Positions 12,205 to 59,473 of a stretch of DNA of 64,000 bases are shown one piece after another. The translations under genes and the position numbers were made by a program. Where the stretch lies: contig WPIO01000021.1 of assembly GCA_009760855.2 (NCBI GenBank), positions 4,130,501 to 4,194,500 of the forward strand. Direction: 5' to 3'. Positions within the stretch are counted from its first letter, which is position 1. The number at the start of each line of letters is the position of its first letter. This DNA comes from Cristatella mucedo. Taxonomy: Eukaryota; Bryozoa; Phylactolaemata; Cristatellidae. The notes under the pieces are model-generated. The model worked only from the letters and a program-made list of their open reading frames with translations, had not been told where the DNA came from and made no database searches.

Positions 12205-12356
12205 TTCGTGATAGCCCAGGAGGTAAGGTGGTCGTTCTTCACGACCGAGACGGTGGGTTCAAATGCTGCAGTGGGCGATCCTTTATTGCCAACTTCAAGC
12301 AGTGGTGATAGCAGATAAGGCTCTTCTGCCGCTATACAAATCCCGCTGTTAAATCT
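12205..12356 (+). mobile_element. SINE family 2
   Basis: tRNA-like head GTGATAGCCCAGGAGGTAAG, B box GTGGGTTCAAATGCTGC, then GGGCGATCCTTTATTGCCAA and a 3' part GGCTCTTCTGCCGCTATACA. It shares the body with copies at 31.1, 37.3, 47.0-47.4, 58.4 and 62.8 kb. Confidence 0.8.
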
Positions 12357-14340
12357 GCCGATATTGTTTTTATTTATGGGGTCGCATAAGTTGTCTCCAC
12401 GCAGCGTCATTCAATGGCATATCTTGCTATGTTTTAGCACGCTGATCGCACATTTCGCCAAGGCGGTCGGCATGGGTTGCGTCGACTAAGTCGTGCCAGC
12501 TTGCACTGCAGGTAAAGGCCGGCCTTAGCTAGTCCGGACTCTTCCAGCATAGCTGCAAGATCGGGAAGCGTTCCGACGTTCTTCAATGCCAAGTTCAAGA
12601 AAATGTTTCCCTAAAATGTGAAGCTGCTGTCTCAACAGGAATCGTTGTATCGGCAGTAATATGGACGATACTGCTGATCACAGCTGATGATGCTACTACT
12701 GCTGTCGGTCTTGGACTGCTGCTGAATGCTCTCCAACGAGTTCTAGAGCTGGATATCTCACGTGCGTCGGCCTTTCAATCAGACCCCCTCCCGTGTGGTA
12801 ATTGCGAGGTAATTGATGGTGGAGGAAGGTTGCCCCTAGCAGCCCGAATATACTCGTAGCAGCGCTGGTGTCTGTCCCAAGTAGCACTACCGGGACAAAT
12901 GCTGAGCTAAATGTGCTTTTAAAATGTACCCACTTTTAACTGGATGCCGAAAGCTACAGTTTATTACATGCTGGTTTGTAGCGGGCTAGGTCTTTCGCCA
13001 GAGCTCGGAGAGGCACGAACCTGCACTGCAGATTTAGACTGCAAGAATCCCTGTGCAGCCGTTCCTCGTGTATCGAAGTTAATCAACTCCAGATTCTACC
13101 GCGATAAGTGAATTTCCGCAAAGTATGATTACTTACTAAACATAAATCAAATATTTTCGTAGTTAGAGCACAGAAAACGTGTTCACGACCCTCTAAATAA
13201 GTTTTTAATACTACTAGAGCCATCTCGACTTGAATAACACTTCTTAGTCACCATTACACCCGTTTATCTAGTACATTAGACAAAATAAGGGAAAATAAGA
13301 CATATTAGACATCACAAGTATTTTATGATCATTGTAGATTTAATTACACACACAAAGTTCGTACTTACAACCACTAACTTAAGAAAATAGTGCCACTCGT
13401 TCGACGATGAAGTGATGAAGAGGAAGAGATGTACAGCACAGCAAAGAAGAGTAAGGTTACTACTCCTATGAAAGCACGACTTCAGATGAAGAGTTTTCAG
13501 GTGGTGCAGTATCTTCAGCTGGTGCGTCGTCGTCTTCTTCCGAATTCCGTAAATACAGTAATTTTAATTGAAACATAGGGATTTATATTGACTCAGACAA
13601 CCGAGCGCGCGCGGTATTATTTTTACAATCTCGATCAACTTATTAGTGAATATGCATATATCTGAAAAAACCGAGATAGAAGAAGCCGTCAAAGTCGAAG
13701 AGCGAAGTGACGAGGGAAGGCGGTACAGGCGACCCTTCCACGTGCCTTCAATCGCTGGCGTTGAAACCCGACTCGACTCGAGAGGACCTTTACAGCACAA
13801 CAAATTACGAGCGGCTAGAAAAAAAGCCACAGGTGCACTGCAGTGCACTCAGTTTTTGTCGCCATAGGTTTGGTCTAAATCGTTTTGTAACGTTGAACTC
13901 TCGGCGGAGGAGGCGTACCCTTCCTCTTACCAAGCGATGTAGCCAACTGCCGAATTCGGTTCGGTGCGCGTCTACGCACAATAACCAGATCGCCACGCGA
14001 AAGAGAAATTTTGGCGCCATATATAATATGTATTAAATGTATTATTATTATTATTATTATTCTACGTTGCTGTTTTGGTCTACTTCCCACCACAAGGCTT
14101 GGGAAGAGAATAGCAGTAACCTGCTAACGCTCCGCTGACAAAAGCTAAAAGAGTGGCTAAAATTCTGCTAATTATTGCAGTGCTAGCTACCGCACAACAT
14201 GTGGCCGTCGAAGCCTTTGGGCATTACCCGAACGGGCCGATCAGGATGCACCCCATTTGGCCTGCTACAGCTATTAATCAGCAGCGGCCCCAGCCCCGAC
14301 GCACCTAGGTACCACAGGTATATCAGGCTTGCCGCCCTAC
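12357..14340. other. Unassigned, AT-rich
   Basis: No gene recognised. An (ATT)n run lies at 14040-14062 without a LINE tail beside it. Overlapping chance frames occur at 13560-14036. Confidence 0.5.
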
Positions 14341-14436
14341 GACGCACACACACACACGCGCGCGCACGCACGCACGCACACACACACGCGCGCGCGCGCT
14401 GACCGCACGCACGCACGCACGCATACACAAACGCAT
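14341..14436 (+). repeat. Alternating (CA)/(CG) purine-pyrimidine tract
   Basis: Mixed (AC)n, (GC)n and ACGC units over about 95 bp, strict purine-pyrimidine alternation for long stretches, a sequence type that can adopt Z-DNA. Confidence 0.9.
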
Positions 14437-16738
14437 ACTGTCCAGAGTTACTGCCTTGGCGCTCTGTTCCGCTCATTAAAGCTTTCTACTTGTGCATGTG
14501 TATTTCTTAGCGGTATTTCGCCCTAAGAAAACATAACACGATCCACATAACGTGATCCTAGGTCTCTATCGTCTGATCACTGAACAACAAAGGTCGCCGA
14601 AACGTGTTTACATTGCAACTTGCTCCGTAGTTTCACGGCACTCGAGTGGCTGAAACCAAATAGTCAGGACGTCGGATTTGTGAAAGAACGGATTGGCCAA
14701 AACCAATGTCATTAACAGTGCTAGAAAATTAGTGCGTTTCCATACAAAAAATGAGATGCAAACTGAACTCGAATGAAAGCCGAATTTTTGGATGTTCCAT
14801 TATCACAATGAAATACCTACGACTGATGTAGTACAAGAGTAGCTTGAACGGTAGCTAATTTTTGCTTAGCCTTGGCATCATTTCCATTCGTTTGATGCGC
14901 TCCCACTTTCGGACGAGAAAACTGTTTTCACTTCCAAGTTTCATACTGACAGCGGAGAGAAGAGATGCCGCTATATAAAAATGGCTGTTGGTTCAGATGA
15001 CCTTTATCTTTGCTTCTGTAGCAGTTGTTGTTTTTACCTCCACTCTCTAGTTATGCATCGGTGTTGAATCAGCTCCAGCGCTTCAGTGTCAACCAAAGAA
15101 TGTATTCTCTCTCGTACGCTGTTTGCCTTAATAACGTGTATAGTGGTGCAAATGCTGGATGCCTTAAGAGCTTCTGTATTTGCTCTTACGCTCCGTGGGT
15201 TTCGAGAGCGTTTGAGCGGTCAACAAAGAGCTAGCTAATACTATGACACACTCGAAGCTTGAGAAGACAGCATTACAAGGAGGAGCTCTTCTAGTAAGCA
15301 GTTAGAGACTAAATAACCATCAGTATTCTTCTTTATACCCCCAGAGTGATTGAGATAATTATTTATCTACGCAATAGGTTTTTAAGTAACCTGGGACGTG
15401 AATTTGTGAAAGCATCCATTATCATTCAGAATTCGCCGAGTTGGCCAGCAAACGAGTGTCGGGATGGAAAAGGTTTTCAACTCCTTGTGCTCAGAAAACG
15501 CAATTTAGATCACGTAGACGTTGCTTCTTACGAATGATCAGTGGAATTATGTTGCGAAGCATTAGAACCCGTAGTCCTGAGACCCATTCGCTAAAACTCT
15601 GAGTACGAAGCCGTCTCCACTAATTGTAACACGTACAACTTACGTTACCGCTGTATTTCCATACGCAGCGTTGACGGACAATGCTAACTACGGCTTTTAA
15701 CTTGGTTTACCAATACGGGCGGGCGATTATGAAGTTAATTCTCAATGTTCTTCGGTGAGTTTTCTTGTAGGCGATCAGTCGGCCTATCGGCGGCTTTTTT
15801 TGGGTTTGACACTCAAGCTTAAGTATCAAGCTAAGCGGTGAAACTGAGGTTTGATGCTTTTTCAAGCGCCTGCCTGAGCGAGCGCCACCGGAGCTGAATT
15901 TCAGGATCAGGTTCCCACGTGCCATTATATCATGCCCCGTCAAAGTGAAATCTGATTGCGTACGCAGCAAGGAACAGTACCTCATGCGGTTTGCCGAAAT
16001 CCAGTGCCTTACGCTCGGCCTGCTGCCACCTATAAGTCCTGAGTATCTCGGAAGTGAGGCGGTCACCCCAATAACGAATATCCAGCTGGCATATTCAGAT
16101 ACTCTTATCCTCGTATGGAGTGAGTCGAGCTGCCGAGAGCCATAAACGCATGTATCTCTTTGCAAAATTTAGGACAAGACTGATAATGGTCTCACACTGA
16201 AAGTTGACATGAGCGATGAAGCCAGCGCCACCGAGTCTCAGCTTGCCGCGAAATGTCTAATCCAGAAATAACAGCTGCTTTAGAATATTTCAACCAGCAG
16301 TTGTCGCGCTCGGGGATTTGGTTCAGAGGGAGAGGCAAAATAGCTGCATTGTTCGCAATCGTATATATTATCATGGAAGGATGCTGATAGCTTACACTAA
16401 CTTATGAGCAGACACTTGTGGCCTAATACTCCAACTAGTTAAGAGATAATTCACTGTATTATTTCTGTTGGACAGCAGATGCTGCAGCTAATACAGGGTA
16501 AGAGTACCGCGTAAGATATTACCATTTAAGCCGGGCTGAATGTAGGGTGAAGCCGTAATCAAAGCTCTTTAAGACGAGTTTATTTCTAATCTACTTATAT
16601 GCATAGCTTCAAATTCACTGAGACTGCACACGTCGTGGCACATATTTCTCAAATTTAACCTATCAAGCACCAGCTGCAATTGCTAAAGCTGCTTAGCGCT
16701 TGTCCGGTCATTAGCAGGTAATCATCTACAAAATATAA
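14437..16738. other. Unassigned
   Basis: No gene family, SINE or LINE recognised. A 152-codon minus frame (15707-16165) has no recognisable domain. Confidence 0.5.
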
Positions 16739-16882
16739 CTCATTTGCATAGCACCCTAAGAGAAATTAATCTCTATTCAAGCGCTTCACATATACCTCGG
16801 AGCTTGAGTCCATGACCTCGGCCATCAAATTCATTCATCTTGACCTTTGTTGACGCTAGCACCTTAACCACTGGGCTAAATC
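16739..16882 (-). mobile_element. SINE family 1, long subtype
   Basis: tRNA-derived head and L2-type tail in antisense. It carries the extra segment of about 25 bp between the A and B boxes (the AATTCATTCATCTTGACC region), shared with copies at 45.6 and 63.2-63.5 kb. Confidence 0.8.
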
Positions 16883-17877
16883 TGCATGGCGCAACACATC
16901 ATACCGGTAGCTTCCAAGGGTCCACAAACAAATTGAAAAGCAAGCCAGCAGAGATTGAAAAGGCATTTGCTGCCGTGTCTGCATATCCAGTTTCCAGCAG
17001 ATTTATTCTTCATGCTTCAGACTCCGGTATAACCAACCACTTCTTCCGCAGATCAAGTGATTCACACATCAAATCCAAAAAGGTAAAGGGAACGCCCACG
17101 CGCTTCGAGCCACATCCAGAAACCTTAGAGCCACCGCAGCCACGTGCAGCGAATACGCTAGCGCACACTCGAACGACAAGGAAAAGCTCAAAGGAATCCT
17201 CACCGAAATAGACCTGATTGTGTAAAATAAATAAAGGCGCGTTTCTCGTCTTAAATACTTCACAACATACTCGTGTGGCCGAGGCAAGGTAGTGCAGTTG
17301 TATATGGACATGCACTAAGTAATCGTTGCAATTTAATTTTTGACTGGTTTCGGCACGTCAGTGTCCTAGGACAGGTCCAAGTATTCGCAGCCTGCGCCAC
17401 CCGACGTCGACGGGCTGACCGGCTGTTATTGTGCAGAGCCTGCAGTCCACTATCCAGTGCTGCTAGCTCACGGGTGGAAACTCACTGAAGTCATCGAGAG
17501 GTAGTAAATTCACGTTGGAAGGACCGTTAACTGGACTCGGGGTGGTTGAGCTTTGCTTGGCACTCGAAGTAGATGCTGCGTAATGATTATTCCCTGGATA
17601 ACGAATAAAACGTGAAACCAGCAAAAGCATGGAAGACAAACAGATACAGCTGCTCAAAAAACCTCTGCTTCGCAACCGATGGCTATTCACAGCAGAAATA
17701 ATAAGGTAGAATGAATTACCATTTCTTGTGACACTGTAAAATTCATTTATAATTTTAATAAAACATTTAGTTTTTGCAGAACTGTGGCTCTCTCCTCTAT
17801 TGCCATTACTCTCTCGACAGCACACATGCCCATGCATGCTCACAAACATACGCATGTCTGTATGTGCACGCACGCAT

Positions 17878-17949
<72 letters not shown>

Positions 17950-17955
17950 ACACCC
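17878..17955 (+). repeat. (CA)n microsatellite
   Basis: About 38 CA units with a few interruptions at the right end. Confidence 0.97.
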
Positions 17956-18439
17956 ACAGGCATTTACACCGACTTTGTCTTATGATGAGTTCATACAATC
18001 ATCTGCCGTTATGACGTTGGGCAACGTTAGATAATAATTTCCTGCTACATTCAAGTCCCGTTTTCACGATAGTTTTTATAATGCTAAAGAAAAAAGATCA
18101 ACAGCAAGTGAACCAAGGTCATCATCAACCATTGCAGCACTCTTGCTAAAAGATAATGCTCCCGTGCACGAAGATAAGCACTATGACATCTGCTCTTAAG
18201 TCAATAAATAGTGAGAGACCGATGCGTTCGTACGACACGTTTGCTTGGAAGTTCGGCACGAGGCTTCAAATGAGTTTGCATAGTACACACAGATTGCTTC
18301 TAAAACAGCCTAAAAAAGCTAAAACTTCTAAACAGGCGCTGGCAGCCGCTGAAGGCCAGATTCATTAAAGCATTCAAATAGGCATAATATCACATGCTCA
18401 TCCGACTCAAATCGTTTAGGTGTGCCTGTAGCCAACTTC

Positions 18440-18735
18440 TAAAAAATCATCTGCTGGATACCTTGCCTTTACTTTTTATGCTCCCAAAGCCTAGAACTCA
18501 CTCCAGACTGATGCTACGACATCCTATGACTTGGTGATATGAAAGCCCACATGTTCATCACACCACTTGCTGTGTCCGTGTTTATTGTCCTTTGTATGCT
18601 AATTGATGCTGATACTGTACAAGTTATCACAAACTAATTGACATGCTTCCCTTGCAGCATCTATACAATGCCCAAAAAGAGATTTCATTCTCACAGAGCT
18701 CAATAAAAATTTTATTATTACTACTATTGATATTA
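18440..18735 (+). mobile_element. LINE 3' end remnant
   Basis: Contains FYAPKAWNSL-like codons (about 18470-18505), then a degraded 3' UTR and the tail motif (AAAAGAGATTTCATTCTCACAG region) ending in a degenerate (ATT)n at 18709-18730. It is strongly diverged and lies immediately downstream of the WIPI stop, in antisense to that gene. Confidence 0.6.
18711..18716 (-). promoter_or_regulatory. Possible WIPI polyadenylation signal
   Basis: AATAAA on the minus strand, 37 nt past the proposed stop at 18753. It lies inside the antisense (ATT)n-type tail of a plus-strand LINE remnant (18440-18735), so the 3' end may use LINE-derived sequence. Inference only. Confidence 0.35.
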
Positions 18736-18752
18736 GCAACTTAGCAGATTTG

Positions 18753-52751
<33,999 letters not shown>

Positions 52752-53000
52752 CGTGCGTCGGCCAGCAAGCCGCAGCCGAACAGACGCAGCTGTTCCAGGA
52801 CTACGTCCGGGGTAGCCAGGACTCACCCTATAGTAGGGTCAGGCCAACCCGCGTCAGCGCAGCCACGCCTTCCGGTGCTCTGAGCTGCACTGAGCTGCAC
52901 CGAGAGTAGTTGGACGGAAGGATAGCGTTATGGGCGGGAGCGAAAGGCGAACGGTGCAGCCGTGGGGAAAGGACTGTTGAAGTTAATTTGCGGTTTCTTC

Positions 53001-56000
53001 CTAATTTATGTTGCTGCAGTTCGATGGTGATTTATATCAGCCGTGCCAAGAGGTCTATCTACTACGTGGCCAGCAGCAGTTAGTTAGCTACCCGTTTCCG
53101 CTGTAACCGCGAAGACACCAGTCCCCGGTGCCAAACGGTGGACCGTGCAATGCAGCGCCGTAGAGAAATTAAAACACATGCGGCCACTATTTCGCACCGA
53201 AAGAGACCATTTATTCTGGGCCGGTTAGTAACGATTATGCGCTGCCGCCGGCGAAAGCGCTTTACTTGGCTGTTCATAGCCTTCGGTTTGTACTCTTGTG
53301 CTCTCGAACGGTAATCTCTCGCTTGAGCTACTGAATCTTCGGTACCGAGCTCTACCAGTGATTTTGTTTATACTTGCATTCTCTTCTCTCTGAATGCCTG
53401 AACTCAGGCGTGGTTGTTTTTCTCTCGGGTCCAACTCTTGGCGACCATTCTTAGGTTTTTCATTTTGTCAATTCACTCCAAACCCTCGGCCGATGGCATT
53501 CCTGCGCCTGCCCACCAGCCTCTCGCCTTAGTTAATTGAGCGCATTATTCGGTCCGCATCCTGATCAGGTCGTCTGCCAAATGCTCCATTCTAACCTGAG
53601 TAGATCTCGCTGTCAGATTAGTCCTCGCTCCGCTCCCAGTTAACTATTAAGTCCCTTAATCGGGTTCTGCTTGGGTACATCCATTCTACTTGGCTACATC
53701 CGTGCCAGGTTACTCTAGGTGCCCTAGTTAAACCCACGAAAGCAAGGGCTCGTATCGCAGCTAACCTGAGAGCCTGTGCACTACTATTCTCTAGAATCGC
53801 TGAAATTCTGTGCGCGGGCGAAATGTGGTCGAAACCGAAGTCGGTAGGAAGTCGCGGCCATTCTATCTGAACTTCCTGCCTTGAAAGCTGTCCTATAATC
53901 GCAAAAAAAGAACAAAAAACTCTATACGACTCTCATTTTTGCTGGTGAAAGAGTGACTAATGCGAAGATGTGAACTGAAATCAAGGGCGGAGCCAGGATT
54001 TTGGCGCGGGCTGGCTTAATATCGACCATTAGGGCGCTGCCGAAGGCCATGGACTTTTGTTGTTATAGATCTGCTTACAGCAGCTACTTTGCCCTGCTAA
54101 ACATGTGCTATTTTAACCCTTGCGATTACTTTAGTTTTTCACTTTAGCTGTTAGATTAACTCTTAAAGTTAAAAGGATTTTGGCAAGCCTTTAGATCCAC
54201 ACTCCCCAGGCGGCCATCGAGAAAGCACTTACCTCCTCAGAAACGCTCCAAACACATGATCGCCAGCTTACAAATTAAAAGAAGTTTATCTAGAAACCAA
54301 ACCGACCCTGAATGCGCACGCCGAATGCCCGCCGCGCGAACAACCCTTTTTTTTTAGTTCCCTATAAGGTATATGACGAATTGTTCAAGAAGGAAAACGC
54401 CGAATCTAAGCGCTTAAGTCGTGCCGCCCGAAAAGCCCCCCGAGCTGAGGCTTGGCGTAGTCTTCCTGCAGGAATGCATCTCGGGAAGACTCGCGGCGAA
54501 GGTCAAGGCACCGCCTAGCACGAATAGCAGACATACTTGACAAGTGGCCAGGTTAATGTCAAGGTTAATGCGCTTCTGCTGGAAGCGCCTCTCGCAGCCA
54601 GCCGGCGAGAGGTACCGAACCCTCTTAGAAGAAGCCTGGAAGAAAATTCTTAAGGCTGAAATAGCTTAAAGCGTTACGTACAAGGCGGCCAGTAGCTTGG
54701 GTATATTGACACTCAACGCAGGCTGAGCCATCACAGCAAAGCGAACGGGTTCTCGCCGAAATGTTTGTTCCTCCCGATAGCGCCTCCCAACCCCAAGACC
54801 TGCCTTCGAAACCCATGCGCGCGCCCCCCCCCATTCGCGCCGAGACCGCAGAGTCATTTGGCGTGCAGCAGAGCATTTGAATATGGCTAGTGGCGGCCTC
54901 AGCTGCCAGTGCCGAGCCCTTCCGAGCCATTAACTAAAACTCGTAAGATTTGGCTGAGTATATCCAATTTAAAAGGTGGTGTGAAGGACATTCGTTATAA
55001 GGATATACAATAAGAAAGATCGACACAGTATTTCCAATCGTGACTTGGTGCACGTTCGGCTTTCGGTCTTCACAACTTTATATAGATGTCATAGCAGGGG
55101 TGACTGTACAATAAATATTCTGTCGCCTGAGAAAGCAAAACAAATATTTCTTGAACAGATCTATCAATAAAAAAAATTAATTAGCGTAATCGCATGAATC
55201 TTGTCTTTCAAAACGTTGGCGCAAATTCGGGGTCAGTGTGATAATTATTCTCTAGCACGTTTAGCGACGATATCCATTGCTAAATGACTGGTGTCAATGC
55301 TATCTTTCAACACAAAAACCATTCATGAGAAGCCGTGCATATTTCCAGCATTGACTAAAATAGGCTTAAAGCCAGCACTTTGTGGAGCAGACGGTGCGAT
55401 AGCGGTATATTTCTTCGCAAGCGGGCGACCTACGCTTTGAACAGCTGACTTTTGAGAGCCGAAAAGGTGGTTAAATAGTATGCTGCTTCTAATCTATGAT
55501 AGCTAGAGTATGATAGCTAATTGTGTTATGGTCGGTATGATAATTTTTATGATTTTTATTTATTTATGCAGTGGAGTATTAGCATCGTTTTTGCTGATCG
55601 GAACCTAAGAAGCTGAATACTAAATAGATTCGAATACTTGCTTAACTGTGCAAGAAACGTTCTTTCATTTAAAAGTGGCGATGACGGCAGGTCCAAATCG
55701 CGTTGTGCATCTCCTTTTGTTGGTCAGACCTCTGATGTTATAAAATTAACAAGAAAAATACTAAGGTAGGACTTTCCCCGGTACTTGTCATGACAGTCGA
55801 ACTTCGTTGTTTCCTACTTAGTTGCAGGACCTAACTTTGGACACGAATTATTAGTTTTCCAACGCAGGTAAAGCAGCAAGGTCCTTAAATGTTGCTTAGA
55901 TAGCATCGGGTACTACATATGCGACTTATTATTACTATTCACGTTACCACTCTAGCCTGCTGTTAATAGCTGACAAACAGTATCTTGAACGTTATAATTA

Positions 56001-57228
56001 GCGAACACAGTCTTCTCTGGGATCAATTATAGACTTAGTCGTATAATGGATGACATGTAGGTGCGTCTTTAAGGAGTTTTTGTTTGGAAAATAACATTTT
56101 ATGGCTGCTTTATGGCTAGAATGCATTCCACTTCCCGCTGATCTGAGGATGACTTCTACTCCTTCAGGATAATACAATTCCTTAACTATTTCAGAAATTA
56201 CGGATGTAGGCCTCCTGGGTATAGAAGGTAGGAAGCCACCACGGATAAACTCAACTGTTATGAAGTTTTAACCTGAGTCATCGCCATGGTCTAGAATCCG
56301 TGAAACTAGGTGCTTGGCTAAAATATAGCCCAATATGAGCATGAAATTAGCACAATTTTTGATAGATCGCACATACTTGCACCCGGTCGTCGCTAAAAAA
56401 CCCAGCAATCACTGAAAATGAATGATTGAGGCGTGTAACCCAAGATTGAAAAGAGTCAGCATTAGAGAAACATGGAGTCTCAGCCTTGGAAATACTAAAT
56501 TTAGCCTTCAGGAGTGCCTCTGATTGATTGGATTAATGATTCACTGCCACAAGAAATCGGCTTGAGGAGGCTACCTCGCTGAAAGCTTGGTAAAATATAA
56601 ACTTGAGGCGTCTAAAGTAAAGTATTTGTAACGCTAGCTATAAACTCCTAACAACAAAACCTACTTTCAGACTAATGATGAGGAAAGCAGTTGTTTCACT
56701 GTTTTACCACATAATATTTCCACGTCGTGATCACAAGTCAATGGATGGAGGATAGCCGGATCGAGTTTTTAGAATTAGGAGTCAATGACTATACAACTAT
56801 CTCCATAGTAATTGGCCAAGGAAATCATTGCAATCGGCACCCTGGCTTAGCAAGTCAGCTCTTAAATTAGGTATAAACCTGTGTCCTAAATTGCAGTCTG
56901 TTAGTATCCAGACACATTCAAAGGAAAATACTAGGAAGTTGTATGCGAGCAATTTTAAATTATGTAGAAATTATGAAATGAAATTATTATTATTTATTAT
57001 TATTATTGAAATTATGATATTATGAAATTATGTAGCAAAATAAAATCTCTGTAGAGGACGAAAACATTGCCGAGGCTACACTGCTACATACTTATCAAGA
57101 CTGGCTTTGTCGAGTTATGACTTTTTTCTGGCATACTACATTAGCTTCATGGTCATCAATTCAGTTAAATAAAATCCAATTGCTGTTGATATTTATTGTA
57201 GTACGAAAATACTATAAATCCTTTCTCA
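53001..57228. other. Upstream flank of WIPI gene, unassigned
   Basis: AT-rich beyond about 54.9 kb. No divergent gene, SINE or LINE tail was recognised except the short basic frame listed at 54312. A small (ATT)n stretch occurs at 56983-57006. Confidence 0.5.
54312..54518 (+). other. Short basic open frame upstream of WIPI gene
   Basis: 68 codons, rich in Lys, Arg and Ala (VPYKVYDELFKKENAESKRL then SRAARKAPRAEAWRSL). A T-run ending in AG (54348-54357) could be an acceptor. It faces away from the WIPI gene. No domain is recognised. Confidence 0.15.
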
Positions 57229-57366
57229 TGCTGAGCTGGTTTGGTCCAGCGGTTAAGGTGCTCGCCCCGACCAAGGTCTGGCTGAGGTCGTGGGCTCGAG
57301 CCCCAAGGCATGTGTGAAGCGCCTGTATAGAGATTAAGTTCTCTTGGGGCGCTATACAAATGAGTT
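57229..57366 (+). mobile_element. SINE family 1, well preserved
   Basis: Cleanest copy: head GAGCTGGTTTGGTCCAGCGG, B box GGGCTCGAGCCCC, tail AAGCGCCTGTATAGAGATTA and GGGGCGCTATACAAATGAG. Confidence 0.9.
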
Positions 57367-58377
57367 ACGGTCAAAAGGCTCTCGTTTAACAGTTTTTGTT
57401 GCTTACTCGGTGTCAAAACCACAACAAAGTCAAATTTGATCTTTTAGGTTGGGGCAGCTAAGTAAAGGCACAAAATACGAGCCTAAAGTTGAGTCACGTT
57501 TTCGATAGAAAGAATTTGACACGTGCTGCTTTGGAGTTGATCGTCTTTTTTTCTTTCTATCTAAACGTTAATACTCTAAGCATCAAAATTTAATAGATGA
57601 CCACTACACATAATTAATCCACCAACGCACAGTATGCATGTTTGTATACCGATAAATATGAATATCTCCCTGAATACAGAGTATCGGAATGAACTTTACC
57701 TTGGTTTTCTTAACTTTGATTGAATCGTCTTGAGACCGAATGAGACAAGAAGCCCGCAGCTAAATAAATTTGCGTCGTTTGTATAATAAACATCAGCGTC
57801 ACTACTACGAACCAACTTCGCAACTTCGGAGGTGGCTCCAAAACGTTGTCAGAGCCTAGGGAAGAAGTAAATGGAGAACATAGTAAATGGAGATGTTTGG
57901 ATAGCTCGATAGAGAAAAAACTAGTGAGTTAAACAATTGAGAGAGGAGAGTGAGAGATAACTAGCCAGATAGAAAAATGGGTAGAGAACAAGCCATACAG
58001 ATGCTTAGCGCTCTACAGAGATAGCCCGATAGATTGACAAACCAACGGATACATGTAAAGAGAGTAAAGAGTTTAAGATGTGGTGGTGAGATCGAGTGAA
58101 GTGAGGGAGGAAACCGTTGAACGGTCGCAACAGAGCAACCGAAATAAGCAACGAGCTGTAAACGCACAAGTACCAATTGACGAGCTATGTGGTAAAGAGA
58201 TTGCAGCAGCAGTAATACTTTGTAGGACGTGTGTGTGTGCTGACAATAGCAGAACGGGATGACAAACACTCTAGTTCACTAGGATTGATTGGCTGATATA
58301 GAATTTATGATATATTTCAACTGCTGCTATGTGATATGTATGTAAGGACCACTCGTCAGGTTTGGTGAGATAGGTAG

Positions 58378-58558
58378 GTGAGCCGTGATGGCACACTAGG
58401 TAAGGCGGTTGCGTTTCACGACTTCAGTCCCGAGGTTGTGGGTTCGAACCCTGCGGTGGGCGATCCTTAATTGCCTCTGCAAGCATTCCTTTATTGCCTT
58501 GGCGATAGCCGTACAGGCTCTTCTGCCGCTACACAAAAAGAGGCTGTTAAGTCAGCTC
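58378..58558 (+). mobile_element. SINE family 2, best copy
   Basis: Head GAGCCGTGATGGCACACTAG, perfect pol III B box GGGTTCGAACCC at 58440-58451, body TGGGCGATCCTTAATTGCC, 3' end AAAAAGAGGCTGTTAAGTCA. Confidence 0.9.
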
Positions 58559-59065
58559 ATTATAACTTTGAGGTTCTCTACGAGTTTTGACAGATTTTCT
58601 TGGACCCGCTAAAAGTCTTCGCGAGAAAGGCTTCTCCACGTAAAGTTCGTAGCTAAATGAACTGTAGCTTATGAATTGAACAGACAAATCTTTAAACAAA
58701 AGTATAAATGTGTAGTACACAAGCTTATTTAAAGAAACTCGCATGGTCCGAACTATGTGCAAAGAACAGACCAGTCTCGCGAGTACCAGGGACACACTGC
58801 TGATGCGCTATTTGTAAGGTTCGTTTGTAAAGGGGTTTTCTCTTAATTCGCTATTTGTAAAGATGCATAATTCTGAAAATTGAGCATCCAGGCTCATAAA
58901 CGTGGCATATCACTTCCGTGATATAACCACTAGCTTGGTTTCTTTTCTCTCTCAGGATATTACATACTGTAAGTAAGCCGCTCCCTTTCATAGCCGCCAT
59001 GCTGATGATGGCTACAATGTTTTTGAAACTAGGAAAGACGTCGCCCAGAAAACTACTGGGGCCGG

Positions 59066-59473
59066 GTGGTGGTGGTAAGATTCCTGGCACTTCTTGCACG
59101 TGCTCTTTGCTGCCGTCGCCGGCTACTTAAACAGTTCTGCTTCAATTATTCTCTGCTTTTGCCATGGGGTGCGAGACCTAGTTATTTACCCGCGACACTA
59201 GCGAAGATCCATGAAAAATCCCGGCAAATCGTCATTGGACTTGTGAAGCTGAAAGCTAGAAGGTGGAATCTCGCGGCAACGCTCGTCAGCTTCCTCTTCG
59301 GTCTCCTGTTGTTACTTCGCTTGACTAAAGTGGTCTTTACATTCGATTTCTTAAGCTCAAGGCGTATTGGCTTCCCCCAATTGTTTGCCCCACCCTGCTG
59401 CTTGCGACAGCTGCACATACATGCGGCCCCCTTATCTTTTTACGATCGGAATCCATTCCAACCAAAACGGTGA
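59066..59473 (+). other. Open frame with one hydrophobic segment, unassigned
   Basis: 135 codons with a hydrophobic run (LVSFLFGLLLLLRL) flanked by basic residues. No homology is recognised and no splice evidence seen; it may be a chance frame. Confidence 0.12.

Noticed and set aside
54625-54930. 101-codon minus-strand frame upstream of the WIPI start
   Set aside because: Frame kept open by GC-rich composition; no domain, no splice link to exon 1, and overlapping alternative frames.
57229-57310. tRNA genes at SINE heads
   Set aside because: A and B boxes are present, but the cloverleaf stems do not hold and each head is fused to a SINE body and LINE-like tail, so these are SINEs.
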